Assembly: GCF_900172335.1 (NCBI RefSeq)
Contig: NZ_FWFX01000016.1
Coordinates: 1 to 64,000, forward strand
Source: Roseovarius albus
GTDB lineage: Bacteria; Pseudomonadota; Alphaproteobacteria; Rhodobacterales; Rhodobacteraceae
DNA length: 64,000 nucleotides
Direction of reading: 5' to 3'
The translations under genes were made by a program, and so were the position numbers. This document shows positions 43,551 to 52,574 of the stretch, piece after piece. Each line of letters begins with the position of its first letter. Within the stretch, counting starts at the first letter, position 1. A model generated the notes under the pieces. The model was not told the DNA's origin, made no database searches, and saw only the letters and a program-made list of their open reading frames with translations.

Positions 43551-44729
43551 GTGAACGTCGCCACAAAAGCATCCAATCCAACTGCTCCGTTTCCGATGTC
43601 GGAGTTATCATCTCGCGTTGAGCGCGCGCGCTTGGCGCTTTCACAAAACGACCTTGATGGAATTCTGATTTCTGTTCCGGAAAGCATCTACTGGCTGACA
43701 GGCATGGATCATTGGGGTTTTTTTGCTGCGCATGTCCTGATCCTGAACCGAAACGGCGAGATGGGTCTTGCCTGCCGCGCGATGGAACAGATAACTTTTG
43801 ACAATCAGGTCACGAACGCGCGGTTCTACGGGCACAAGGATCACGAAGAGCTTTCGGATTACGTCCTGCAGGCCATGTCTGACCTAGGCCTGAAGGGCGG
43901 GCGCGTTGGCATCGAAAAGCGCAGCCTTTTTCTGACCCCGCGTCATGCAGAACTCATCCAGGCAGGGGACCCTGATGCGGACTGGTTCGACGCATCCGGA
44001 ATTATCGACGACCTGCGGCAGGTCAAATCACCCCTGGAGATGGAATACACGCGCGCCGCGGCGCGTGCCGCCGATCTGGGCACTCTGGCTGCTATCGAAG
44101 CGGTCCGAGACGGCGCATCAGATTATGAGATCTCTGCAGCCTACCACAACAAGACGATCCTTGAAGGCAGCGAGTACCCTGGCTTTGGCCCGTTTTTCCG
44201 GCCAACAACCCGGCTGGGCGAAGAGCATACCACTTGGCGCGGCGACCACTTTCACAATGGGGATGCCGTGTTCATGGAAACCTGCGGCGCCTACCGCAAG
44301 TATCAGGCGCCGATGGGGCGTTTGGTCTACGTGGGATCCGCGCCCGAGGGTGCCGAGAAATCAGCCGAGTTGGCAATCGACGGAATGAAAGCGATCTGCG
44401 GCGCATTGAAACCAGGAGGCAAAGCGGGTGATGCATATGCGGCTTGGCGGGAGGTCGCTGCCTCTGCCGGCCTACATGATTACGAACGCCATCACTGCGG
44501 CTATATGGTGGGCATCGGGTTCCCGCCCAGCTGGACAGGCGGATCAATGGTGACGTCCCTTTTCCCCAATTCTCAGCGCACGCTCGAAGTGGGGATGGTG
44601 TTCCATGCCCATTCCTGGTTCACCAACACCGATGTCATTGACTACTTCATTTCAAACACGGTGCTGTTGACCGAGAATGGCGCTGAAATCCTGACCAATC
44701 AAACACCTGAAACCCTCATCATTCGATGA
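43551..44729 (+). CDS. Creatinase/DoeA-like M24 family hydrolase
   Basis: A GGAGG site 5 bases before GTG 43551 selects this start over an ATG at 43518. The 392-residue protein has the creatinase N-terminal domain and a pita-bread catalytic domain. All five metal-ligand positions of M24 aminopeptidases appear changed (Asp-Asp to Glu and Ala around METCGAYRKYQAP, His to Tyr in HCGYMVG, and both Glu lost), as in metal-free creatinase and ectoine hydrolase. His in EEHTTW may be the catalytic base. It would hydrolyse a C-N bond in a cyclic amidine or guanidino compound. Confidence 0.82.
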   Translation: MNVATKASNPTAPFPMSELSSRVERARLALSQNDLDGILISVPESIYWLTGMDHWGFFAAHVLILNRNGEMGLACRAMEQITFDNQVTNARFYGHKDHEELSDYVLQAMSDLGLKGGRVGIEKRSLFLTPRHAELIQAGDPDADWFDASGIIDDLRQVKSPLEMEYTRAAARAADLGTLAAIEAVRDGASDYEISAAYHNKTILEGSEYPGFGPFFRPTTRLGEEHTTWRGDHFHNGDAVFMETCGAYRKYQAPMGRLVYVGSAPEGAEKSAELAIDGMKAICGALKPGGKAGDAYAAWREVAASAGLHDYERHHCGYMVGIGFPPSWTGGSMVTSLFPNSQRTLEVGMVFHAHSWFTNTDVIDYFISNTVLLTENGAEILTNQTPETLIIR

Positions 44730-44743
44730 CGGGCTCACATTTT

Positions 44744-44772
44744 TCCGGGGCGCGTACCCCCTGCGCCCCGGA
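44744..44772 (+). other. Intercistronic hairpin
   Basis: TCCGGGGCGC and GCGCCCCGGA form a 10-bp perfect stem with a 9-base loop, between the M24 gene and the small GatC-like gene. The stem ends 7 bases before the ATG at 44780 and would cover its ribosome-binding site. Confidence 0.55.
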
Positions 44773-44779
44773 ACGGGTA

Positions 44780-44989
44780 ATGCACATGCAAAAGCTGACG
44801 AAACAAACCTTGACTAACTTGTGCTCGCAAATGGCGTCTCACACGTGGACCGACGACGAACTGGACGAACTGGTGGACCCGAAACTGGGCATCATCACGG
44901 GGTTCCAAGACCTTCTGGATGAATTGGAAACCTTGCGGCAGATCGACCTAGGAACCATACCTCCGGCACAATCCGTGCAGAAGCGATAA
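44780..44989 (+). CDS. Small GatC/AtzG-like protein paired with amidase
   Basis: The 69-residue protein (ATG 44780; 44786 is an alternative) is helical, starting MHMQKLTKQ, with a central acidic LDELVDPKLG segment and a C-terminal QIDLGTIPPA. Size, helical nature and position 5 bases before an amidase-signature gene recall GatC and AtzG, small partners of GatA and AtzE amidases. The assignment is by context and resemblance only. Confidence 0.55.
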   Translation: MHMQKLTKQTLTNLCSQMASHTWTDDELDELVDPKLGIITGFQDLLDELETLRQIDLGTIPPAQSVQKR

Positions 44990-44994
44990 GCCCG

Positions 44995-46443
44995 ATGTCC
45001 GACGAGATTGCATTCAGCGACGTACGATCCCTGAAACGGCGGCTTGATGCGCGGGAAATCACACCCAGTGAGCTTGTGCACGTCTTCGCCGACCGAATTG
45101 CGCGGTTTAATGCGCTTTCCCACGCGTTTATCACTGTCACCGGTGCATCGGCAGCAGTGTCTGCGGCAAAGCTCACACCCGAGGACCTTACCCGGTCATC
45201 CTTTGCAGGTATTCCCTATGCCAGCAAGGATCTGTTCGACGTCGAAGGTGTGCTTACTTCAGCAGGGTCTCGCGTATTTCATGACCAGATCGCCACGGAA
45301 GATGCGTTCGCGATTATGCAGCTGCGTGCTGCCGGTGCCTTGAGCATGGGCAAGACCAACCTGCACGAATTCGCATATGGCGCAACCGGGGAAAACGATG
45401 TCTACGGCACCTGCGTTAACGCCTATGATCCCACGCGTCTTGCCGGGGGCTCATCCAGCGGATCGGCTGCAGCCGTCGCTTTCGGCCTGGTGCCCGCCGC
45501 CTTGGGGACGGATACGGGCGGATCGGTGCGCGCCCCGGCTGCCTTGAACGGTCTTGTCGGGCTGAAACCCACGATCGGCCGCGTACCCACCAGCGGTGTA
45601 GTGCCCTATTGCTGGACACTGGATCATGTCGGCTTGATGACACGAACCATTACTGACTGCGCCGATCTGTTGGGCATCGTTGCCGGTTACGACCCGCATG
45701 ATCCGGCCTCCGTCAACCAGCCTGTCGATATCTACGCTGATCATCTGGGCGGTGGGGTCAGGGGACTGCGCGTGGGTATTCCTGAGAACTTCTATTTTGA
45801 GCGAACCGATCCGGAAATTCTGGGGGCAGTGGAGCGGGTCAAATCACATCTGTCAAAGCAAGGTGCAAAGCTGATCCCGGTTACCTTTCCGGACATGGAA
45901 CACAGCCGCACCATTTCGCTGACGGTCCAGATGCCCGAAGCCCTGAGCGCGCATTCTGCCTATCTTCAAGAGCGGGGAGAGCTTTACGGGAAGGATTTCC
46001 GCGCAGGACTAGCGCTTGGACAGTGTCTGCTGGCAGAGCATTATGTACGCGCCAAACGATTTATCGAGCAGTATCGGCGACAGACAAACGCCTTGTTTGA
46101 AGACGTCGATGTGATCTTGACACCGGCCACACCGGAAATTGCGCAAAAGCTTGGGGCGGTTAATACCATTCGCGATGGCGTGGAGGAAGCTGTGGGTAAC
46201 GCGATCACCCGCTTCACCACGTTCTTCAACATGACAGGACACCCAGCCCTGACAATGCCCTGCGGGATGCACTCAGAAGGCTTGCCCGTCGCTTTGCAAC
46301 TCGTCGGCCGCTATTTCGAAGAGAGCACGATCCTCAGGGCAGGCCACTGCTTAGAGAGCAATGAAGACTTTGCCGTTCCGCTGCCAAGGATTGACGGGTA
46401 CGTCGGCACAAATGTGCGAAATCAGGTTCATCATGATGGCTAA
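44995..46443 (+). CDS. Amidase signature family enzyme (GatA/AtzE-like)
   Basis: The 482-residue enzyme has the Ser-cisSer-Lys triad: Lys78 in YASKDLFD, the GGSSSGSAAAVA loop (Ser153-155) and Ser177 in DTGGSVRAPA. It would hydrolyse an amide or carbamoyl bond. The adjacent GatC/AtzG-like gene and nearby creatinase-like gene suggest a carbamoyl or urea-type substrate. It is not likely to be the tRNA amidotransferase subunit, because no GatB accompanies it. Confidence 0.9.
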   Translation: MSDEIAFSDVRSLKRRLDAREITPSELVHVFADRIARFNALSHAFITVTGASAAVSAAKLTPEDLTRSSFAGIPYASKDLFDVEGVLTSAGSRVFHDQIATEDAFAIMQLRAAGALSMGKTNLHEFAYGATGENDVYGTCVNAYDPTRLAGGSSSGSAAAVAFGLVPAALGTDTGGSVRAPAALNGLVGLKPTIGRVPTSGVVPYCWTLDHVGLMTRTITDCADLLGIVAGYDPHDPASVNQPVDIYADHLGGGVRGLRVGIPENFYFERTDPEILGAVERVKSHLSKQGAKLIPVTFPDMEHSRTISLTVQMPEALSAHSAYLQERGELYGKDFRAGLALGQCLLAEHYVRAKRFIEQYRRQTNALFEDVDVILTPATPEIAQKLGAVNTIRDGVEEAVGNAITRFTTFFNMTGHPALTMPCGMHSEGLPVALQLVGRYFEESTILRAGHCLESNEDFAVPLPRIDGYVGTNVRNQVHHDG

Positions 46444-47521
46444 TTATCAATTCAACTCGGACAACGGAGCACCAATCTGTCCAGCGGTCATGGATGCGTT
46501 GATCTCCTGCAACACTGGGGTCGAGACTGCCTATGGTGCTGACCACTACACTGAGCGGCTCAATGCCGTATATACAGACATTTTTGAACGTGAAGCCTTT
46601 GTATTCCCTGTCCCAACCGGGACTGCGGGCAATGGGTTGGCATTGGGGGCGCTCACACCGTCCTACGGGACGATCTTTTGCCACCGGCAGGCGCATCTTG
46701 TGACGACCGAATGTGGCGCACCGGAATTCTATAGCGGCGGCTGTCGACTGACCCTGCTTGGGGGGGAACACAACAAAGTCACTCCCGGGGCCTTGGAACA
46801 AAGCATATCGGCGCACGGTGTCGGGAATGTGCACCACATGGCGGCCAGCACTCTGAGTTTTGCCCAAGCCACTGAGGCAGGCGTGACGTATTCTCCGGAA
46901 GAGATTGCAGCGCTCACAAAAATTGCCCGCCAAGCAGGAATGAAAACTCATATGGATGGCGCACGTTTTGCCAATGCGCTTGTATATTTGGGCGTGTCAC
47001 CCGCAGAGATGAGTTGGAAATGTGGCGTTGATATTCTGACGTTTGGCACGACCAAGAACGGCACGATGAATGCTGAAGCCGTGATCACCTTCGATACGAA
47101 CATTGCCCGCACATTGCGCTTCATGCACAAGCGCGCGGGGCATCTGTTCTCGAAGATGCGCTATATGTCTGCACAGCTTCTTTCTTATGTAGAGAATGAT
47201 CTGTGGCTGATCAATGCAAAGGCAGCCAATTCCAACACGTCAAGAATCGCAAAAGCATTAGGGCGCTGCGAAGGGGTCAGAATTGTCCATCCAGTTCACA
47301 TTAACGAGCTGTTCGTAGCAATGCCTGATACGCTGCAGGCGGAATTGCAGGCCGTGGGCATCACGCTCAGGCCCTGGCAAGTCGATGCAAATACGCAAGG
47401 ATATCGGATCGTAACGACCTTTTGCGATGACCCGGATCTGATTGGCCAGCTTGAACAGGTTTGCGAACTACACAAGAGAACAACTGGCAACGATCGACTG
47501 GACTCTTTAAGTCTTCGGTGA
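46433..47521 (+). CDS. Low-specificity L-threonine aldolase family (LtaE-like)
   Basis: The start at 46433 has an AGG site 6 bases upstream and overlaps the amidase stop by 11 bases. The PLP-dependent fold-type I enzyme has HMDGARFANA (Asp175) and the PLP Lys208 in FGTTKNGT. It cleaves beta-hydroxy-amino acids to glycine and an aldehyde. In this cluster it may act on a beta-hydroxy amino acid intermediate, with the aspartate dehydrogenase next to it. Confidence 0.85.
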   Translation: MMANYQFNSDNGAPICPAVMDALISCNTGVETAYGADHYTERLNAVYTDIFEREAFVFPVPTGTAGNGLALGALTPSYGTIFCHRQAHLVTTECGAPEFYSGGCRLTLLGGEHNKVTPGALEQSISAHGVGNVHHMAASTLSFAQATEAGVTYSPEEIAALTKIARQAGMKTHMDGARFANALVYLGVSPAEMSWKCGVDILTFGTTKNGTMNAEAVITFDTNIARTLRFMHKRAGHLFSKMRYMSAQLLSYVENDLWLINAKAANSNTSRIAKALGRCEGVRIVHPVHINELFVAMPDTLQAELQAVGITLRPWQVDANTQGYRIVTTFCDDPDLIGQLEQVCELHKRTTGNDRLDSLSLR

Positions 47522-47563
47522 AACCCTTGATTGCGAGGCAAAAACCACCAAGTCGGGAAGCCT

Positions 47564-48379
47564 ATGGGTAATATACAGAATATTGGCATTGCCGGAACCG
47601 GCGCAATCGGTGCCAAGGTGGCGCGAGCCTTGGACCAAGGTGACATACCGGGTTTTCATCTGGCAGGTGTCGCAGCAAGCAGCCAGGCGCGGTCGGATGA
47701 ATTGAACGCGACCTTGTCCAAACCTGCGCCTTTCATGAGTTTCGGAGACCTGGCGCGAGAGTGCGATTGGATACTGGAGTGCCTACCCCCGGCACAATTC
47801 GTTGATTTGGCGCGTCCCGTCTTATCAGCCGGCAAGACACTGATCGTTTTGTCCTGCAGCCAGCTGTTAGAGCATCCAAACCTGATTTCATACGCGCAAG
47901 AGCAAGGCGCGCGGATCGTTGTCCCATCCGGAGCTATGCTGGGGCTTGATGCCCTCAAGGCGGCTGCGGTTGGTGAAATCCAATCGGTCGTGATCGAAAC
48001 CCGCAAACCTGTCGCCGGTCTGATAAAGGCGCCTTACCTAGCGAAAGCGGGTATCGATCTCGCCGGGATCACCGAAGCGGTCAGGGTTATCGAAGGATCG
48101 GTCACCGAAGTGGCCCGCGAGTTTCCTGCCAACGTCAATGTTGCCGCCGCACTCAGCCTTGCGGGTATCGGGCCCGATCGGACGCGCATGGAAGTTTGGG
48201 CCGACTCAACGCTCGAGCGCAATACACACACTGTGCGCGTCACCTCGGACAGTTCGGATTTCACAGTCGCGATTCAGGGTCGCCCGTCCCTTGACAACCC
48301 GGCAACCGGTCTGATCACGCCGCTAAGCGTGATCGCATTGTTGCGAAATCAGTCGGCAACATTGCAGGTCGGGACCTAA
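47564..48379 (+). CDS. L-aspartate dehydrogenase-like protein
   Basis: The ATG at 47564 (GGAAG 4 bases upstream) gives 271 residues. It has an NAD-binding GIAGTGAIGAKVA near the N-terminus, the aspartate dehydrogenase core VPSGAMLGLDAL, the Lys of ETRKPVAGL, and a C-terminal NTHTVRV with the likely catalytic His. The enzyme would interconvert aspartate and iminosuccinate/oxaloacetate with NAD(P)H and ammonia, which suits recycling ammonia or assimilating the carbon released upstream. Confidence 0.8.
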   Translation: MGNIQNIGIAGTGAIGAKVARALDQGDIPGFHLAGVAASSQARSDELNATLSKPAPFMSFGDLARECDWILECLPPAQFVDLARPVLSAGKTLIVLSCSQLLEHPNLISYAQEQGARIVVPSGAMLGLDALKAAAVGEIQSVVIETRKPVAGLIKAPYLAKAGIDLAGITEAVRVIEGSVTEVAREFPANVNVAAALSLAGIGPDRTRMEVWADSTLERNTHTVRVTSDSSDFTVAIQGRPSLDNPATGLITPLSVIALLRNQSATLQVGT

Positions 48380-48476
48380 AGATGTTGACGATCAGTTTGA
48401 TCCGGGATGTTTGGTAAGGCAAGGCTGTGATCGCCACCACACTCGGCCGCAGCCTCGACAGGGAGTAAGTTTGTTG

Positions 48477-49154
48477 ATGGATAATCTACATGATACCGAG
48501 AGCAGTTCGGAAGTCATTCGCTACAGCAAAGCAGAGATATATCAAATTCTGCGAAAACGCATCTGCCTGCTGAACTACACGCCGGGCTCTCGGCTGAATG
48601 AACGTGACCTGGCCCAAGAGTTCGGAATTAGCCGCACGCCCCTAAGATCCGTTCTGCAACGCCTTGAAAATGACGGCTTCATCATAAGCCAACATGGGCT
48701 CGGAACCATCGTGGCCCCCATCGATCTGCAGTCTATGCGAGACATCTACGTCGTTCGCATGCACCTCATGGATGCCGTTGCAGACTCGACACCGGTCGAC
48801 ATCGACGGCTCCAAGCTCGAAATGGTCGAACAACTGACCGATCGGTGCCGCCAGCTCAGAACTGCGCCAGACAAAGAAGAATTCGCACGTATCATCATCC
48901 GGCTGCACGAAATACTCCATGGTCTGGTCCGCAACCAAATCCTCAGAGAATTCAATGATACGCTCTTTTATCAGTCGGCCAGGTTCTGGTTTTTACTCTT
49001 GGATGACATCAACTTCGAAGCGCAGATCGACGAATTGCAGCACGAGATGGAATTGTTGTACCGCAGTCTGGAATTGGGCGACATCAAGCTGACCGCTTCG
49101 ATTCACAAAGCACATTTGGGTTTGGTGTTGGCACATCTGAACAAAGCGAAATAG
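48477..49154 (+). CDS. GntR-family (FCD type) transcriptional regulator
   Basis: The protein has an N-terminal winged helix (IYQILRKRICLLNYTPGSRLNERDLAQEFGISRTPLR in outline) and a C-terminal helical FCD domain. ATG 48477 lies 11 bases after a GGGAG site, and in-frame TTG codons at 48471 or 48474 have better spacing. It closes the M24-amidase-aldolase-dehydrogenase cluster and probably binds the TGGTATACCA palindrome at 43402. Confidence 0.87.
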   Translation: MDNLHDTESSSEVIRYSKAEIYQILRKRICLLNYTPGSRLNERDLAQEFGISRTPLRSVLQRLENDGFIISQHGLGTIVAPIDLQSMRDIYVVRMHLMDAVADSTPVDIDGSKLEMVEQLTDRCRQLRTAPDKEEFARIIIRLHEILHGLVRNQILREFNDTLFYQSARFWFLLLDDINFEAQIDELQHEMELLYRSLELGDIKLTASIHKAHLGLVLAHLNKAK

Positions 49155-49530
49155 CGCATTCCGACTGCGTGGTTTGAAGTGGCGAAGCGGCGCGACAGTT
49201 CACTGCATCAGCAAGGAGTCGCGGCAACGTCCGTTAATTGTCTAGCCGGTTCTGGCAGCGGCGAAAGCATGGTTGCGAACCTGCTCAGATCGATGTCTTT
49301 GAATGACCAAAAACAGGATTTCCAGCGCTGTGCCAGCAAACGCCCAAGAGTGCAATGACTGCAATGTCCCGCGATGTGTCAGTTCAACCCCGTTCAGCTT
49401 TCGCGCCCGTAGCGAACGTCCTGTGTGGATGTATATGGACCCCGCTTAATTGCAATGGTCTGATTGGTTCTGGTTTGGCGCTTACGATTGCTGATGTATA
49501 TCCGGCTTCTTTGAGCGGCCCGATATATCG
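49155..49530. other. Intergenic region without a recognisable gene
   Basis: No open frame here has a recognisable family or good ribosome-binding site. Fragmentary frames on both strands and the junction with the mob module suggest decayed sequence. Confidence 0.3.
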
Positions 49531-49767
49531 TCACCGCGAGCCCCGATGGATTTCCGTGCTGATCGACGCGGATTGAGCATTTGACCGCCCGGCCCCACCC
49601 GACACAGAACCGCCCGCAGGATTCTTTTCCGCGCCATCACCCCCCTGCCCGTCATTCTCAGTCTTGCCTGTCGAGAAACTCCCCGCCGCTGGTGATCGGA
49701 CTGAGCGTCCTTTCCCAGTATTGGACCAGCAATCCTCAAACCCCAGCTTGGCTTTAAAGTCACTCAT
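49531..49767 (-). CDS. Truncated frame after mobC, possible relaxase N-terminus
   Basis: The 78-codon frame begins MSDFKAKLGFEDCW at an ATG that overlaps the mobC stop by 8 bases, the place where a relaxase gene normally starts. The rest is Gly/Ser/Asn-rich and no relaxase tyrosine or HxH motif is present, so it is a short remnant or an unrelated small protein. Confidence 0.35.
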   Translation of the reverse strand: MSDFKAKLGFEDCWSNTGKGRSVRSPAAGSFSTGKTENDGQGGDGAEKNPAGGSVSGGAGRSNAQSASISTEIHRGSR

Positions 49768-50329
49768 CGTTCACGTCCTCGCCTATCTGGAAGGCAAACC
49801 GCCCTCCGGCGTATTTGGTCAGGTCTGCCCTCAGCACCTGAACATCGCGGCGCAACACCTGTAGCTCATCCTTCGTTGGCGCGTAGGTGTCACCGGTAAA
49901 CACACCGCGGTTCATGACCGCGGCAATCTGGTTGAGGTTGGTCGCCATGCCGCGAAGCTGACGAAAGGCCGCCTGAATGATCTTGCGCTCACCCTTCACC
50001 GGTTGTGGCGCGGACCTGACGCGCGCAGTCAGAAGCCGTGCCGCCCAGGTTGAGACTGGCACGTGCTGAGTTTGCGCCTCTCGTTCCAGTGCCTGCCGAA
50101 CCTCCTGACCAAGCCGGACGGTCACTTTGCCTTCCCGACGCGCTTTGGTTGGAACATCGGATTGAATGCCAACGGGAGACGTATCCTCGAGCACGAGCTC
50201 CACCAAACGCCCGAGATACTTCGAGACGGTCAACCCTTCCGCTTCTGCCGCGGCCCTGAGCTGCGCATGACGCTCCGGTGAAAGCAGGGTTCCAGCGAGT
50301 TTTGATTTGGGTAATTTGATTGATTTCAT
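49760..50329 (-). CDS. mobC: MobC-family mobilisation protein
   Basis: The 189-residue protein has an N-terminal ribbon-helix-helix-like part (LSPERHAQLRAAAEAEGLTVSKYLGRLVE in outline) and a C-terminal MobC domain with AFRQLRGMATNLNQIAAVMNRG. MobC helps open the origin of transfer for the relaxase. The relaxase itself appears absent or truncated downstream, so any mobilisation would need another plasmid. Confidence 0.82.
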   Translation of the reverse strand: MKSIKLPKSKLAGTLLSPERHAQLRAAAEAEGLTVSKYLGRLVELVLEDTSPVGIQSDVPTKARREGKVTVRLGQEVRQALEREAQTQHVPVSTWAARLLTARVRSAPQPVKGERKIIQAAFRQLRGMATNLNQIAAVMNRGVFTGDTYAPTKDELQVLRRDVQVLRADLTKYAGGRFAFQIGEDVNDE

Positions 50330-50482
50330 TTAATGTTGCTGGCGCTTCGCCTATCCTGCATTAGTCACTTCCTTCATCGTTTTTGTGCTCCGGGAGCACA
50401 TTTCCCAGACACGGCCGTTTTGCCGTCTGCTTGGCAGGGTGTGGTTTCCGGAAATGGATCGCAGTCGGGCACTGAGATCGCC

Positions 50483-51457
50483 TCACGCATCGATGACTTC
50501 GAGCAGCTCGATCTCGGAGAGAGCAATCTCCTCGATACGGTTTCCATCGGCAAAGCTGACCATGAGGGCCGTGTTTGATGTTGCCTTGCGGTCGGTCAGA
50601 ATTCTGCCGATGTCGGCGCGATACCGGCAAAGAATGGCGACGGGACCGGTTAGTGAAAAGATCGCCTCTGGCTCTGGGTCAGGGGCGATCTCGCTCAAAA
50701 ACCGCGACGGTTTGGCCGCTCTTGAGACGGGCTGATCCCGTTGATCGGACTCGTCAGTTGAATGCGCGCCCTGCCCCGCGTCGATCTCGACTCGCAAGCC
50801 AGCGACAGTAACACGCGAGATGTTCTCTGTCGGCGTGGCCGCCAGAAACGCGCGCACGGCGCGCTCATCCTTTTTCCACAGCGAGCTGAGATCGGACAAT
50901 GCGAGAATAGGCACGCTCAAACGTGCCAGCGCCTGCAATTCATCCGGCATTTTTGCAATGCCTGCGTATCTGGAAACCGCGGATTCACTCCAGCCCAAGG
51001 CTTTGGCGATCTCTGGACGTTTCTTGCCATCCTCGCGCATCTGATCGACTGCCTGGGCAATCCCCATCGTCGTCAGGTCGGCGCGCTGAACGTTTTCTGT
51101 CAGCTGTATTGCGCGCAGTTCCGCAGTTGCCTCGCGCACAATGGCGGGAATGGGTGTCAGCCCTGCCAGCTGTGCAGCTCGCCAACGGCGCTCTCCCATG
51201 ATGATGAGATGCTTGTCGTCGGCGTTCTTCGGTTGCACTGTGATCGGCTGCAGCACACCTTGCGCCGCGATGCTCTCACTCAGCGAATGCAATTTGCCTT
51301 CATCTAACATGCGGCGCGGCTGGTCAGGATCGGCTTCGATACTGGCAAGGTCGATCTGGTATGCGCCGTCCTCATCCAACTGCTTGCCTCCCGAAAACTT
51401 ATCCAGTTTTCCAGAGGCCGCTAATTTTTCCAGCGTGTCTGTCAGGCTGCGCGCCAT
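50483..51457 (-). CDS. Partition protein ParB (second partition locus)
   Basis: The ATG at 51457 has an AGGAGAG site 8 bases upstream and begins MARSLTDTLEKLA. The 324-residue protein has a ParB N-terminal domain with GERRWRAAQLAGL (the arginine-rich CTP-binding box) and NVQRADLTTMGIAQAV, then a helix-turn-helix (KALGWSESAVSRYAGIA). It is distinct from the parB at 2631. The upstream parA frame now continues into this gene because of a frameshift, but the ribosome-binding site indicates an independent gene. Confidence 0.85.
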   Translation of the reverse strand: MARSLTDTLEKLAASGKLDKFSGGKQLDEDGAYQIDLASIEADPDQPRRMLDEGKLHSLSESIAAQGVLQPITVQPKNADDKHLIIMGERRWRAAQLAGLTPIPAIVREATAELRAIQLTENVQRADLTTMGIAQAVDQMREDGKKRPEIAKALGWSESAVSRYAGIAKMPDELQALARLSVPILALSDLSSLWKKDERAVRAFLAATPTENISRVTVAGLRVEIDAGQGAHSTDESDQRDQPVSRAAKPSRFLSEIAPDPEPEAIFSLTGPVAILCRYRADIGRILTDRKATSNTALMVSFADGNRIEEIALSEIELLEVIDA

Positions 51458-52198
51458 CGCATGTCTCTCCTGTAACTTTTTCATAAAACCACTCAAAGAA
51501 CGCGCCGAACTCTGCCGCCGCTTCTCTGCCGCTGCGTGTCTTGATGTCGGATAGGGCAAGCCCGGCATCCTGGGCCTGCACATAAGCGTTCGGTTGCGGA
51601 TCGCATGCGGCACAATCAAGCGCTCGAAGGACTCCGCAAGTGCGACAAGCGCATCCCGTTCACCCTGTTTCACCGCATCGAACCGCGACGGCAGCAATCC
51701 CAGAAGCGCGAGATTTGGGTTGTGTTCTTGTGCCGCGATAAAGGCCTCCAGCACGCCCTCGATGCCATCGAGCGAAAACCGTTTCAGCTCAATCGGCACC
51801 AACAGATAATCCGATGCAAGCAACGCCCCGTAGACCACCTCGGAAAAACTGGGCGGTGCGTCGATCACGCAAAAGTCGGCCCCGGTGCTTTTGGACAGGC
51901 CGTTTCGGACATTGAGCAGAACGTCATCAGAATTCTGTGCCTGCAGATTCTTGTGGCCCGAGACAATACCAATGTCACCGGCATTCAATTCACCCACTAC
52001 GGGATTTCCCTTGGTCACCAAATCAAGGGCGCTACCCAGGTCTGTGACGTCTTCGAACGATCCGGTGAAATTGCGCTGGCTGTCGAGATCGACGCCAATC
52101 ACCGAATGGCCCTTATTTGCCAACGCATAGACAATCTGGCTGGCAATTGTCGTCTTGCCAACCCCGCCCTTGTTATTGGCGATGATGATGTTCTTCAT
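51399..52198 (-). pseudogene. Frameshifted ParA (second partition locus)
   Basis: Residues 1 to about 203 encode a small ParA (type Ib-like, no N-terminal HTH) with NNKGGVGKTT, VDLDSQRNFTGS and FCVIDAPPSF. After IRNR, near 51588-51595, the protein-like C-terminus continues in another frame (AYVQAQDAGLAL, TRSGREAAAEFGAFF, EWFYEKVTGE) to a stop at 51399. In the present sequence the first frame instead runs through about 45 out-of-frame residues into parB. A one-base deletion best explains this. It may be real, a sequencing error, or programmed; see findings. Confidence 0.75.
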
Positions 52199-52574
52199 TG
52201 CCCATTCTTCCAGCCAAACCGGCGAAGGTCGCTCTTATTCAGCAATTACATGACTTCCCTGTTTTGAATGATCAATTCGGACGAGTGGGCCACCTCAGAT
52301 ACATCCAAGGGTTGCTATTGAAGTGGTGTATTCTCCGCCGCGCTGCAACTGGAAACTGCCTCGATTCAATGCATTGATCGAAATTCGCCGACAGTTTGGA
52401 TTAACTTGTCAGCAGCCGTAGCTCGTTGCGCGGCGCGGTCAGGACCTGGCTGCCCCAGCGGGAGCGCCAGTCCCTGCGGATCGGGGTTCTGTCTCGACCT
52501 GCAGAGACACCAAAGACAGGCTTCGGCATTCGGTGGCGGGTGTAGAATGGACTGAGCGCAGGGGGCTTCGCGAC
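52199..52574. other. Intergenic region without a recognisable gene
   Basis: Between the second parA and the ParE gene I see only frames that are antisense or lack motifs. No repeat matching the parS-like 15-mer of the first locus is present. Confidence 0.3.

Noticed and set aside
50483..52198. A natural ParA-ParB fusion protein
   Set aside because: About 45 residues between the two halves are out of frame relative to a protein-like ParA C-terminus, and parB has its own ribosome-binding site.
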